This document shows, in pieces, positions 1 to 7,693 of a DNA stretch of 22,517 nucleotides. The notes below the pieces were generated by a model. That model saw only the letters and a list, made by a program, of their open reading frames with translations. It had not been told where the DNA came from and ran no database searches. A program made the position numbers and the translations under genes. Source of the DNA: Lachnospiraceae bacterium (GTDB lineage Bacteria; Bacillota; Clostridia; Lachnospirales; Lachnospiraceae); the NCBI GenBank assembly GCA_009774235.1, contig VSNJ01000055.1, forward strand, positions 1 through 22,517, read 5' to 3'. Each line of letters begins with the position of its first letter. Position 1 is the first letter of the stretch.

Positions 1-37
1 TATATAGTCAATATAACATGTATTTTGAGTTCCATCA

Positions 38-81
38 TTTTTTAAATTACACAAACACCCATAAACCTGTAATTTAAAAAA
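38..81. terminator. AT-rich perfect inverted repeat, candidate bidirectional terminator
   Basis: A 14-bp perfect inverted repeat has arms TTTTTTAAATTACA (38-51) and TGTAATTTAAAAAA (68-81) around a 16-nt loop. The arms carry a T-run on one side and an A-run on the other, so either strand would give a stem ending in U residues. It lies upstream of the first gene, where it could end a transcript arriving from outside the window. The stem is poor in GC, so termination strength is uncertain. Confidence 0.5.
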
Positions 82-126
82 TTTTGTGAAGTTTTATTGA
101 AATAGCTTTATTTTTTTTCTGGTTTG

Positions 127-135
127 TGGTATAAA
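127..135 (+). promoter_or_regulatory. Possible extended -10 promoter for the FKBP lipoprotein gene
   Basis: TGG followed by TATAAA (130-135) resembles an extended -10 element about 45 bp upstream of the TTG start at 181. No convincing -35 box is visible at the expected spacing; the candidate there is only TTTATT. The position just after the terminator-like repeat is sensible. This is a pattern match only. Confidence 0.3.
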
Positions 136-180
136 GGAGAATGTTGTATTATAAATGTTAATTGATTTGGAGGAATTATT

Positions 181-1308
181 TTGAGAAAGTATAGTAAATT
201 TTTGGCACTAGCATTGTGTACTACCATAGTACTATTATTTACAGGCTGTGGAAACAAGGCAGATACAAGCAGTAAAGAAAATGATAGCAGTACAAGTGAA
301 GATAAGACAAAAAAGGAAGAGGAAGAGATAGATGAAAATGTTGATTACTCTGACTATATTAAACTGGGAGATTACTCTTCAATAGAACTAAATAAAAGTG
401 ATATTGACAGCAAAACAGAATTACTAATTACGTCTAATATAAAGAAAACTGATGATTTCAAAAAGGTTAAAAAGGGAACTGTCAAAGAAGGTGACATGCT
501 CAATATCTATTATGTAGGTAAAATAGATGGTAAAGAATTTGAAGGTGGTTCATGTAAAAAGAAAGATTCACCAGATGGGTATAATCTTGAGATTGGTTCA
601 GGTGGTTTTATTGATGGATTTGAAGATGGCTTAATTGGTAAGAAGATTGGGGAAAAATGTGACTTAAATATAAAATTCCCCGACAGCTATCCAAATAATC
701 CTGACCTTGAGGGGAAACCTGTTGTATTTACAGTAACTATTAATTATAGAGCTGAATGGCCAGAGCTTTCAGATAAATTTGTAGAAGACAATTTTAAGGA
801 TTTCTACAAAGGTTATAAAAACACAGCAGAGGATTATACTAAATATATACGTGACAGTGTAGTTATGGATATGGCATGGGAAAATGTGTATACTGCTTCA
901 AAAATCAATGATTATCCAGAAGACCTGCTTAAACAGGTGAAGAAACAATACAGGACACCGGTTGAATATTACCTGAAACAGCAGGGTGTTGAACTGGAAG
1001 GTTATTTAGCAATGCAGAGCATGACAGCAGAGGATTTTGATAAGCAAGTAGAAACAAGTGCAAAGAGTGACCTTGGTAAAAGAATGGTTTTTAATACAAT
1101 AGCACATAAGGAAAATATAGTTATTGGTGAAGATGAGTTTAAAGAAGTCCTTGATATGTATCTTAAGGAATATTCTGTAGAAAGCCAGGATGAACTTGAT
1201 AAGCTTTTTGAGGAATACTATGGAAGTAAGTCAGAGAACATTATAAATAATGAAGTATTATATAAAAAGGTTAATGAGTTCCTTGCTACAAAAGTAAAGG
1301 AAAAATAA
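181..1308 (+). CDS. Lipoprotein with FKBP-type prolyl isomerase and trigger-factor-like C-terminus
   Basis: Probably an extracytoplasmic folding factor: a peptidyl-prolyl cis-trans isomerase tethered to the outer face of the membrane. Residues 1-23 are a lipoprotein signal ending in the lipobox LFTGC, giving a lipidated Cys23. An acidic, Ser-rich linker follows to about residue 55. An FKBP domain spans roughly residues 99-192 and shows the GDMLNIYYVGKIDGKEF and GSGGFIDGFEDGLIG segments typical of the trigger factor/FKBP family. Residues from about 195 to the end are helical and resemble the trigger factor C-terminal chaperone region. The start is TTG at 181, chosen because GGAGG lies 7 nt upstream and the signal peptide begins there. 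Related trigger-factor-like lipoproteins occur in Lachnospiraceae. Substrates are unknown. The gene precedes der but is separated from it by a structured gap. Confidence 0.8.
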   Translation: MRKYSKFLALALCTTIVLLFTGCGNKADTSSKENDSSTSEDKTKKEEEEIDENVDYSDYIKLGDYSSIELNKSDIDSKTELLITSNIKKTDDFKKVKKGTVKEGDMLNIYYVGKIDGKEFEGGSCKKKDSPDGYNLEIGSGGFIDGFEDGLIGKKIGEKCDLNIKFPDSYPNNPDLEGKPVVFTVTINYRAEWPELSDKFVEDNFKDFYKGYKNTAEDYTKYIRDSVVMDMAWENVYTASKINDYPEDLLKQVKKQYRTPVEYYLKQQGVELEGYLAMQSMTAEDFDKQVETSAKSDLGKRMVFNTIAHKENIVIGEDEFKEVLDMYLKEYSVESQDELDKLFEEYYGSKSENIINNEVLYKKVNEFLATKVKEK

Positions 1309-1328
1309 TATAAAAAAGAAAAATCCTA

Positions 1329-1443
1329 GTTACTATCCAAAGCCAGCCAGACACAGGGAGGGGTATGGTTTATGCCAGATACAGTGGTTTCCATTACAAA
1401 AGTAAGCTGGGTGGCTACGTGTGGCATAGCTGTGGATAGTAAC
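1329..1443 (+). promoter_or_regulatory. Candidate structured RNA leader upstream of der
   Basis: Arms GTTACTATCCA (1329-1339) and TGGATAGTAAC (1433-1443) form a perfect 11-bp closing stem around about 93 nt. Inside, smaller hairpins can form: GGTAT/ATGCC (1362-1366 with 1372-1376, one G-U pair), TTAC/GTAA with an AAAA loop (1394-1405), and GCC..CAC pairing with GTG..GGC (1346-1354 with 1419-1425). The interval looks more GC-rich than its surroundings. It matches no riboswitch class that I recognise. It overlaps a 29-codon frame, so structure and translation would compete. Confidence 0.4.
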
Positions 1444-1461
1444 AAAGTGTACAGGTTATAG
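1372..1461 (+). CDS. Possible 29-residue leader peptide upstream of der
   Basis: An ATG at 1372 opens 29 codons ending in TAG at 1459-1461. A strong ribosome binding site, GGGAGGGG (1356-1363), lies 8 nt upstream. The peptide begins MPDTVVSITKVSW and contains one Trp and one Cys; I recognise no family. It is in the same frame as der and stops 12 nt before the chosen der start, so translational coupling is possible. Its reading would unfold the 11-bp stem that encloses it. An alternative is that the ribosome binding site resemblance is chance within a structured RNA; an ATG at 1365 opens another short frame. Confidence 0.35.
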   Translation: MPDTVVSITKVSWVATCGIAVDSNKVYRL

Positions 1462-1473
1462 AAAGGCATGGTG

Positions 1474-2802
1474 ATGAGGTTGGGCAAACCAGTTGTTGCA
1501 ATCGTAGGACGTCCTAATGTTGGCAAGTCAACACTTTTTAATATGATTGCAGGTGAGAGGATATCTATTGTAAAAGACACCCCTGGTGTAACAAGGGACC
1601 GTATATATGCTGATGTGTCATGGCTTAATTATTCATTTACCATAATGGATACTGGCGGCATTGAGCCTGTAACAAAGAACCAGATGCTTAAAAGCATGAG
1701 GGAACAGGCAATGATGGCCATTGAAATGGCAGATGTTGTAATGTTTGTTGTGGATGTAAGGCAGGGGCTTACAGATTCTGATTCCAAAGTGGCAGATATG
1801 CTGCGTAAAGCTGCTAAAAAGGTAGTGCTTGTTGTAAATAAGGTAGACAACTTTGAAAAGTATATGCCAGATGTATATGAATTCTATAACCTTGGCATAG
1901 GTGAACCTTTTCCTGTTTCTTCTATAGGAAAGCTTGGTATAGGTGATATGCTTGATGAGGTTACTTCACTTTTTCCAGGGGATATAGAAGAGGAAGAAGA
2001 CGAAAGGCCACGTGTTGCAGTTGTTGGAAAGCCAAATGCAGGAAAATCTTCAATAATAAATAAAATACTTGGAGAAAACAGGGTTATTGTATCTGATATA
2101 GCCGGGACAACAAGGGATGCTGTAGATACTTCTATTACATGGCAGGATAAAGAATATGTATTTATAGATACAGCAGGACTGAGACGTAAAAATAAAATAA
2201 AAGAGGAAATAGAAAGATATAGTATACTACGTACAGTTTCAGCAGTTGAACGTGCAGATGTTGTAGTGCTGGTTATAGATGCTACAGAAGGCATTACAGA
2301 ACAAGATGCCAAGATTGCAGGAATTGCGCATGACCGTGGACGTGGTATGTTAATTGCAGTAAATAAGTGGGATTTAATAGAAAAAGATAATAACACTGTT
2401 AAAGAATATACCAAAAAGATAAGAAATATATTGTCATTTATGCCATATGCAGAGATTATCTTTATTTCTGCTGAAACAGGACAGCGTATTCCAAGACTTT
2501 TTGATGAACTTGAAATTATTATACAGAACCATTCATTGCGTGTAGCTACAGGAGTCCTTAATGAAATACTGGCTGAAGCAGTAGCAATGCAGCAGCCGCC
2601 TTCAGATAAAGGCCGCAGGCTTAAAATATTTTATATTACACAGGTAAGCGTAAAGCCTCCTGCATTTGTTATATTTGTTAATGATAAGAAGCTTATGCAT
2701 TTTTCATATACCAGGTATATTGAAAATAAAATAAGGGAAGCATTTGGATTTGCAGGTACACCATTAAAATTTATTATCAGGGAGAAAAAGGAAAAGGATT
2801 AG
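1474..2802 (+). CDS. der: Ribosome biogenesis GTPase Der (EngA)
   Basis: Der is an essential tandem GTPase needed for late assembly of the 50S ribosomal subunit. The first G domain begins with P-loop GRPNVGKS (residues 12-19) and continues with DTPG and NKVD. The second has P-loop GKPNAGKS (185-192), DTAG and NKWD. The C-terminal third is the KH-like domain that contacts rRNA, ending in a basic tail. The length of 443 residues is normal for the family. I chose ATG 1474 because AAGG (1463-1466) lies 7 nt upstream; ATG 1468 is in frame but only 1 nt from that site. A candidate leader peptide and RNA structure precede it. plsY and gpsA follow closely in the same direction, an order common in Clostridia, so the three are probably co-transcribed. 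Confidence 0.97.
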   Translation: MRLGKPVVAIVGRPNVGKSTLFNMIAGERISIVKDTPGVTRDRIYADVSWLNYSFTIMDTGGIEPVTKNQMLKSMREQAMMAIEMADVVMFVVDVRQGLTDSDSKVADMLRKAAKKVVLVVNKVDNFEKYMPDVYEFYNLGIGEPFPVSSIGKLGIGDMLDEVTSLFPGDIEEEEDERPRVAVVGKPNAGKSSIINKILGENRVIVSDIAGTTRDAVDTSITWQDKEYVFIDTAGLRRKNKIKEEIERYSILRTVSAVERADVVVLVIDATEGITEQDAKIAGIAHDRGRGMLIAVNKWDLIEKDNNTVKEYTKKIRNILSFMPYAEIIFISAETGQRIPRLFDELEIIIQNHSLRVATGVLNEILAEAVAMQQPPSDKGRRLKIFYITQVSVKPPAFVIFVNDKKLMHFSYTRYIENKIREAFGFAGTPLKFIIREKKEKD

Positions 2803-2840
2803 AAAAGGCCTGGACAATTCCTAAGGATTGAGGGGTAATT

Positions 2841-3464
2841 ATGGCAGAGTATTTAATTTGTTTAATTATAGGATATTTTTGTGGATGTATTTCAAGTGGT
2901 TATATTGTAGGGAAAATATACCATATAGACATAAGGGACAAAGGAAGCGGCAATGCGGGGACTACCAATGTACTGCGTACTCTTGGCAAACTTCCTGCAC
3001 TGCTTACATTTCTTGGTGATGTTTTAAAAGCTGTTATACCAGTGCTTATAACAAGGTTTTTTATTACAGGGCCAGATGGCTGGTACCTTTTATGTCTTTA
3101 TATGGGGCTTGGTGTTGTACTTGGACATAATTATCCATTCTATCTTAAATTTAAAGGCGGCAAAGGAATAGCTGTTACTGCTGCTGTGGTACTGTCTACA
3201 TCACATCCTCTTATGGTACCGGCTGGTATTTTAATTTTTGTTGCTGTTGTTACAATTACAAGATATGTTTCACTTGGCTCGTTGTTTGTGGCATGGTACA
3301 TACCTGTTAATTCAATTATTTTGTACCATGATAATAAAGCATTTGTGCATATTATGGTTATAAGCCTGCTTTTTACTGTCTTGGCATACTTCCAGCACAG
3401 GCAGAATATTGTAAGGCTGCTTCATGGTAATGAGAATAAACTCTGGGGTAATAAGAAAGACTAA
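2841..3464 (+). CDS. plsY: Acyl-phosphate glycerol-3-phosphate acyltransferase PlsY
   Basis: PlsY is the integral membrane enzyme that moves an acyl chain from acyl-phosphate to position 1 of glycerol-3-phosphate, the first step of phospholipid synthesis in most Gram-positive bacteria. The sequence shows the family motifs GSGNAGTTNVLRTLGK near the N-terminus, LGHNYPFYLKFKGGKG in the middle and several hydrophobic membrane segments; 207 residues is the usual size. A ribosome binding site (GAGGGG) lies just before ATG 2841. It stands 38 bp after der and 26 bp before gpsA, whose product makes its glycerol-3-phosphate substrate, which makes functional coupling of the pair likely. Confidence 0.96.
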   Translation: MAEYLICLIIGYFCGCISSGYIVGKIYHIDIRDKGSGNAGTTNVLRTLGKLPALLTFLGDVLKAVIPVLITRFFITGPDGWYLLCLYMGLGVVLGHNYPFYLKFKGGKGIAVTAAVVLSTSHPLMVPAGILIFVAVVTITRYVSLGSLFVAWYIPVNSIILYHDNKAFVHIMVISLLFTVLAYFQHRQNIVRLLHGNENKLWGNKKD

Positions 3465-3490
3465 ATTATAATATTTTATGGAGGGGTAAA

Positions 3491-4501
3491 ATGAGTAATG
3501 TAAGTTTTCTAGGTGCAGGAAGCTGGGGCACTGCGCTTGCAATATTGCTTGCTAAAAATGGCCATAATGTAACTTTATGGTCAGCTGTTGAGGCAGAAAT
3601 AAAAATGCTTTCAGAATACCGTGAACACAAAGACAGGCTTCCAGGGGTTAAACTTCCAGATAAAATTGTTGTTACAAACGACCTGGAGAAGTCATGTAAA
3701 GGTTTTGATTTAATAGTATTTTCTGTTGCCTCACCTTATGTCAGGAATACTGCCAGGAAGGCGGCAGTATTTATGCCAGAAGGGCAGCGTATTGTAAATG
3801 TTGCAAAAGGTATTGAAGAAAGTACACTTAAAACATTAAGGGATATAATATGTGATGAAATACCAAGTGCTGATGTAAGTGTGCTTTCAGGTCCAAGCCA
3901 TGCAGAAGAAGTTTCTGTTGATATGCCTACTACAGTTGTAGTTGGCGCAGAAAATGAAGCATCTGCAGCATTTATACAGGAAATATTTATGAATGGTAAT
4001 TTCCGTGTTTATACAAGTCCTGATATTATAGGAATTGAACTTGGCGGTTCTATTAAAAATGTTATTGCGCTTGCTGCTGGTGTGTGTGACGGGCTTGGAT
4101 TTGGTGACAATACAAAGGCTGCGCTTATCACAAGAGGAATTGCAGAAATTGAGCGCCTCGGGGTTGCCATGGGAGGCAGCAAGGAGACATTTGGCGGTCT
4201 TTCAGGTATTGGTGATTTGATTGTGACATGTACAAGCCACCACAGCCGTAACCATAACGCAGGTTATCTTATTGGCAAGGGTAAAACTATGAAAGAGGCA
4301 ATGGATGAAGTAAACCAGGTAGTTGAAGGTGTATATTCAGCAAAGGCGGCATACTGCCTTGCTAAGAAATACAATGTATCAATGCCTATTGTTGAACAGG
4401 TAAACAAAGTCCTTTTTGAGAATGTACCTGCAACTGAGGCGATTAAAAACCTGCTTACCAGGGACAGGTGTAATGAATACCCTGGACTTGGCTGGTCTTA
4501 G
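3491..4501 (+). CDS. gpsA: NAD(P)+-dependent glycerol-3-phosphate dehydrogenase
   Basis: GpsA reduces dihydroxyacetone phosphate to sn-glycerol-3-phosphate in the cytoplasm, feeding phospholipid synthesis. The N-terminal Rossmann motif GAGSWG is at residues 8-13. Further family blocks visible are VAKGIE, the LSGPSHAEEV segment, GGSIKNVIALAAG containing the catalytic lysine region, and GLSGIGDLIVTCTS. The 336-residue length is typical. The start at 3491 has GGAGGGG 6-7 nt upstream. It follows plsY directly and probably shares its transcript. Confidence 0.97.
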   Translation: MSNVSFLGAGSWGTALAILLAKNGHNVTLWSAVEAEIKMLSEYREHKDRLPGVKLPDKIVVTNDLEKSCKGFDLIVFSVASPYVRNTARKAAVFMPEGQRIVNVAKGIEESTLKTLRDIICDEIPSADVSVLSGPSHAEEVSVDMPTTVVVGAENEASAAFIQEIFMNGNFRVYTSPDIIGIELGGSIKNVIALAAGVCDGLGFGDNTKAALITRGIAEIERLGVAMGGSKETFGGLSGIGDLIVTCTSHHSRNHNAGYLIGKGKTMKEAMDEVNQVVEGVYSAKAAYCLAKKYNVSMPIVEQVNKVLFENVPATEAIKNLLTRDRCNEYPGLGWS

Positions 4502-4531
4502 CATTAAATCCATGGGTATTGCATATCCTAT

Positions 4532-4558
4532 ACCAGAAGCCTGGTGTTTCTGCAGGCT
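4532..4558 (+). repeat. Two mutually exclusive small hairpins after gpsA
   Basis: ACCAG (4532-4536) can pair with CTGGT (4541-4545), while AGCCTG (4538-4543) can pair with CAGGCT (4553-4558). The two stems share bases, so only one can form at a time. No T-run follows, so it is not a clear terminator. It may be an attenuator-like or processing structure in the gap before the next gene, or chance. Confidence 0.25.
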
Positions 4559-4588
4559 AAGTTATTATATATAAAGGGGATATGTGTT

Positions 4589-5002
4589 ATGTACATGGAA
4601 AATACCAGACATTCAGATGATATGGACATGGTTCCTGCCAAATCACGTTCAGAGAAGATTATTGAAGCAAGAAGGGCATTTGCAGACAGTGGCAGCAATT
4701 ATTATAATAATTCTTATAATGCATACCATCCATCCTTTAAGGAAACTGGCAGCAGGGATGAGTATCTTATAACTAATGAGAAAAAGCATCCATTTGGTAT
4801 AATCAGGCTTATGGCAGCAGGGATGCTTTTTTTAATACTAGGAATTGCATTTTATAATGGTTTTTCTTACAATGGGTTTGATAAGGATTATGTGATAGAG
4901 TGCCTGGACAGAAGCGGGTACTGGGATACTATTGTTAAAAATGCAGGGGAAGTGGCAGATAAGGTTACAGAGTGGTATAATTCACTTAATGGGGAAAATT
5001 AA
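4589..5002 (+). CDS. Small single-pass membrane protein of unknown function
   Basis: I do not recognise a named family. The 137-residue product has a polar N-terminal half rich in Ser, Asn and Tyr, a charged stretch SRSEKIIEARRAFADSG near residue 20, one hydrophobic segment at about residues 70-90, and an acidic C-terminus. It is therefore probably a membrane protein with one span, the N-terminus likely inside given the Lys/Arg residues just before the span. I chose ATG 4589 because AAAGGGG (4573-4579) lies 9 nt upstream; an upstream in-frame ATG at 4544 has no such site. The gene lies between gpsA and the radical SAM gene in the same direction, 19 bp from the latter. Confidence 0.75.
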   Translation: MYMENTRHSDDMDMVPAKSRSEKIIEARRAFADSGSNYYNNSYNAYHPSFKETGSRDEYLITNEKKHPFGIIRLMAAGMLFLILGIAFYNGFSYNGFDKDYVIECLDRSGYWDTIVKNAGEVADKVTEWYNSLNGEN

Positions 5003-5021
5003 AGGATAGGAGACTTGGATT

Positions 5022-6890
5022 ATGAGAAAACTGGCATTAAGCGATGAGATACTTTTATCCGTTGATAAACCTGCAAGGTATATTGGCGGTGAGATAAATA
5101 TGGCTGTGAAAAACCCAGAAGATGTAGATATACGTTTCTGTATGTGTTTTCCAGATGTATATGAGATAGGCATGTCACACCTTGGCATACAGATTATTTA
5201 TGATATGCTTAATTTAAGGGATGATATATATTGTGAAAGAGTATATTCACCATGGACTGACCTTGACAAGATATTAAGGCGTGAAGGCATACCTCTTTTT
5301 GCACTGGAAAGCCAGCAGCCAGTAAAGGATTTTGATTTTTTAGGGATTACCCTGCAGTATGAAATGTGTTATACCAATATTTTGCAGGTACTTGATTTAT
5401 CCGGGATTACGTTTAAAGCTGCGGACAGGACAGAAGATGAGCCATTTGTAATAGGCGGCGGGCCATGTTCATATAATCCGGAGCCTGTTGCAGATTTTTT
5501 TGACATGTTTTATATAGGTGAAGGAGAAACTGTGTACTATGAACTTATGGACAAATATAAAGAGTGGAAGAAGTCAGGGCAGGACAGGACAGCTTTCCTT
5601 AAGATTGCAGCAGGGCTTCCTGGCATATATGTCCCACAGTTCTATAAGCCTTTATACAATGATGATGGTACACTTGCAGAGTTTAAACCTCTTGTGACAG
5701 AGGCACCAGCCACTGTTGTTAAACAAGTTGAAACAGATATGTCAGAAACCTATTATCCAAGAAAACCTTTAGTACCTTATATTAAGGTTACACAAGACAG
5801 GGTAGTGCTTGAGATACAGAGGGGATGCATAAGGGGATGCCGTTTCTGCCAGGCAGGCATGCTGTACCGCCCAATCAGGCCAAGAAGCCTGGATTTCCTT
5901 AAAGAGTGTGCAAAAGAAATGATAAAATCTACAGGGCATGAGGAGATTACTTTAAGCTCTTTGAGTTCAAGTGATTATAAAGAACTTCCAGAACTTGTAT
6001 ACTGGCTGATTGATGAATTTAAAGAAGAAGGCATAAATATATCACTTCCATCATTGCGTATTGATACATTTGCACTTGATGTAATGTCAAAAGTACAAGA
6101 TATAAGGAAGAGCAGCCTTACATTTGCACCAGAAGCAGGTACACAGCGTCTGCGTGATGTTATTAATAAAGGGCTGTCAGAAGAGGATATATTAAATGGT
6201 GCTATGGAAGCATTCAGGGGAGGCTGGAACAGGGTCAAGCTTTACTTTATGCTTGGCCTTCCAGGCGAAACCTATAACGATATAGAAGGTATTGCTATAC
6301 TTTCAGATAAAATTGCAAGGGAATATTATACACTTCCAAAAGAAAGCAGAAATGGAAAAGTTAATATTGTTACAAGTACATCAATATTTGTTCCAAAACC
6401 ATTTACACCATTCCAGTGGGCACCAATGGATACTATGGAACAGGCAAAGGAAAAACGTGATTTCCTGCTTGCCAAAATAAGAGAGCAGCTTAATGCCAAA
6501 AGCATAAAATACAACTGCCATGATGCTGATGTTTCTAGTCTTGAAGGTGTATTTGCAAGAGGTGACAGAAGGCTGTGCAATGTTATAAGGCAGGCATATG
6601 AAAGTGGCTGTATGTATGATGCATGGTCAGAATATTTCCATTATGATAAATGGAAAAAGGCATTTGAAGACAATAATCTTGATATGGAATTTTATATAAG
6701 AAGAGAAAGGGCAGAGGACGAGCTGTTCCCATGGGATTTTATTGATATAGGAGTTACCAAGGAATTTATGCTTAAAGAATACCATAATTCAAAAGCGGAA
6801 GTGGTTACACCAAACTGCCGGAGCAAGTGTTCAGGCTGTGGCGCAATGAAATTCCAGTGTGGTGTGTGCACAGAAGGAGTGGAAAAATGA
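5022..6890 (+). CDS. TIGR03960 family radical SAM protein
   Basis: This is a B12-binding-domain-type radical SAM protein of the TIGR03960 family, whose reaction is not established. The N-terminal third (roughly residues 30-180) resembles the cobalamin-binding-like fold seen in such proteins, with CFPDVYEIGMSHLG near its start. The iron-sulfur motif CxxxCxxC is at C269, C273 and C276 (sequence RGCIRGCRFCQAG), followed by the TIM-barrel segments LSSLSSSDY and FAPEAGTQRLRDVINKG. The C-terminus carries a second cysteine cluster, CRSKCSGCGAMKFQCGVC, that may bind another metal centre. The length of 622 residues suits the family. Its stop overlaps the start of the TIGR03936 gene, its regular partner in Clostridia. 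Confidence 0.92.
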   Translation: MRKLALSDEILLSVDKPARYIGGEINMAVKNPEDVDIRFCMCFPDVYEIGMSHLGIQIIYDMLNLRDDIYCERVYSPWTDLDKILRREGIPLFALESQQPVKDFDFLGITLQYEMCYTNILQVLDLSGITFKAADRTEDEPFVIGGGPCSYNPEPVADFFDMFYIGEGETVYYELMDKYKEWKKSGQDRTAFLKIAAGLPGIYVPQFYKPLYNDDGTLAEFKPLVTEAPATVVKQVETDMSETYYPRKPLVPYIKVTQDRVVLEIQRGCIRGCRFCQAGMLYRPIRPRSLDFLKECAKEMIKSTGHEEITLSSLSSSDYKELPELVYWLIDEFKEEGINISLPSLRIDTFALDVMSKVQDIRKSSLTFAPEAGTQRLRDVINKGLSEEDILNGAMEAFRGGWNRVKLYFMLGLPGETYNDIEGIAILSDKIAREYYTLPKESRNGKVNIVTSTSIFVPKPFTPFQWAPMDTMEQAKEKRDFLLAKIREQLNAKSIKYNCHDADVSSLEGVFARGDRRLCNVIRQAYESGCMYDAWSEYFHYDKWKKAFEDNNLDMEFYIRRERAEDELFPWDFIDIGVTKEFMLKEYHNSKAEVVTPNCRSKCSGCGAMKFQCGVCTEGVEK

Positions 6891-7693
6891 AAGCAAGGAT
6901 AAAATTTTCAAAAACAGGTTCTATGCGTTTTATTGGGCATCTTGATGTTATGAGATATTTCCAGAAAGCAATGCGGAGGGCAGGTATAAAAGTAAGCTAC
7001 AGCCAGGGATTTTCACCACACCAGCTTATGTCTTTTACCTCACCGCTTGGCATAGGTTTAAGCAGTGATGCAGAATACCTTGACATTGTACTTGAAGAAG
7101 CATATACTCCACAGGTTATGGCAGACAGGATAAATGCTGTAATGAATAATGAGATAAAAGCAAGGGCTTTTACATTTATAAATGATAATGCAAAACCTTC
7201 AATGGCATCACTTGCGGCATGTGATTATCTTATAGCTATAAAACCTGGAAAAGATAATAAACTGTCCTGTACAGAATTTACCCATAAACAGCTAGAAGGT
7301 TTTTTAAACCAGGATACAATAGAAGTCCTTAAAAAAACAAAAAAATCAGAACAGGTTATAGATATAAAAGAACATATTTATTATATGGCAGATAATGCAG
7401 CAGATTTTGGAAATTCAAATGTAACAGCTCCTTGTATTACAGAAGGCTGCCTTCCTGCACTGTACTGCTGCCTGGCATCAGGCAGTGTTGTAAATATTAA
7501 GCCAGGGCTTGTACTGGAAACATTTTGTAAATATGCAGGCATAGAGTATAATGAATATGATTACCAGATACACAGGCTTGAAATGTATGCAAAGGAAGAA
7601 GACAAGTTTATACCAATGTCAGAATATAATGCAATAGACAGAAAAGACCCTGCATTTATTTACAAAGAGGAAGGTGGCTGCCCTGATGTCTGA
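6887..7693 (+). CDS. TIGR03936 (DUF2344) radical SAM-linked protein
   Basis: A partner of the TIGR03960 radical SAM protein; in some bacteria the two are fused. The exact role is unknown. The N-terminal block, with FSKTGSMRFIGHLDVMR, KAMRRAGIKVSYSQGFSPH and FTSPLGIGLSSDAEYLDI, is diagnostic of the family. The start is ATG 6887, which overlaps the upstream TGA as ATGA and has AAGGAG about 8 nt upstream. Translational coupling is therefore very likely. The 268-residue product is normal in length and appears cytoplasmic. Its stop codon lies within the start region of the RNase gene. Confidence 0.92.
   Translation: MKARIKFSKTGSMRFIGHLDVMRYFQKAMRRAGIKVSYSQGFSPHQLMSFTSPLGIGLSSDAEYLDIVLEEAYTPQVMADRINAVMNNEIKARAFTFINDNAKPSMASLAACDYLIAIKPGKDNKLSCTEFTHKQLEGFLNQDTIEVLKKTKKSEQVIDIKEHIYYMADNAADFGNSNVTAPCITEGCLPALYCCLASGSVVNIKPGLVLETFCKYAGIEYNEYDYQIHRLEMYAKEEDKFIPMSEYNAIDRKDPAFIYKEEGGCPDV

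Noticed and set aside
1326..1580. An 84-codon minus-strand frame across the der leader and start
   Set aside because: It is antisense to the conserved Der P-loop region and has no family resemblance or supporting signals.
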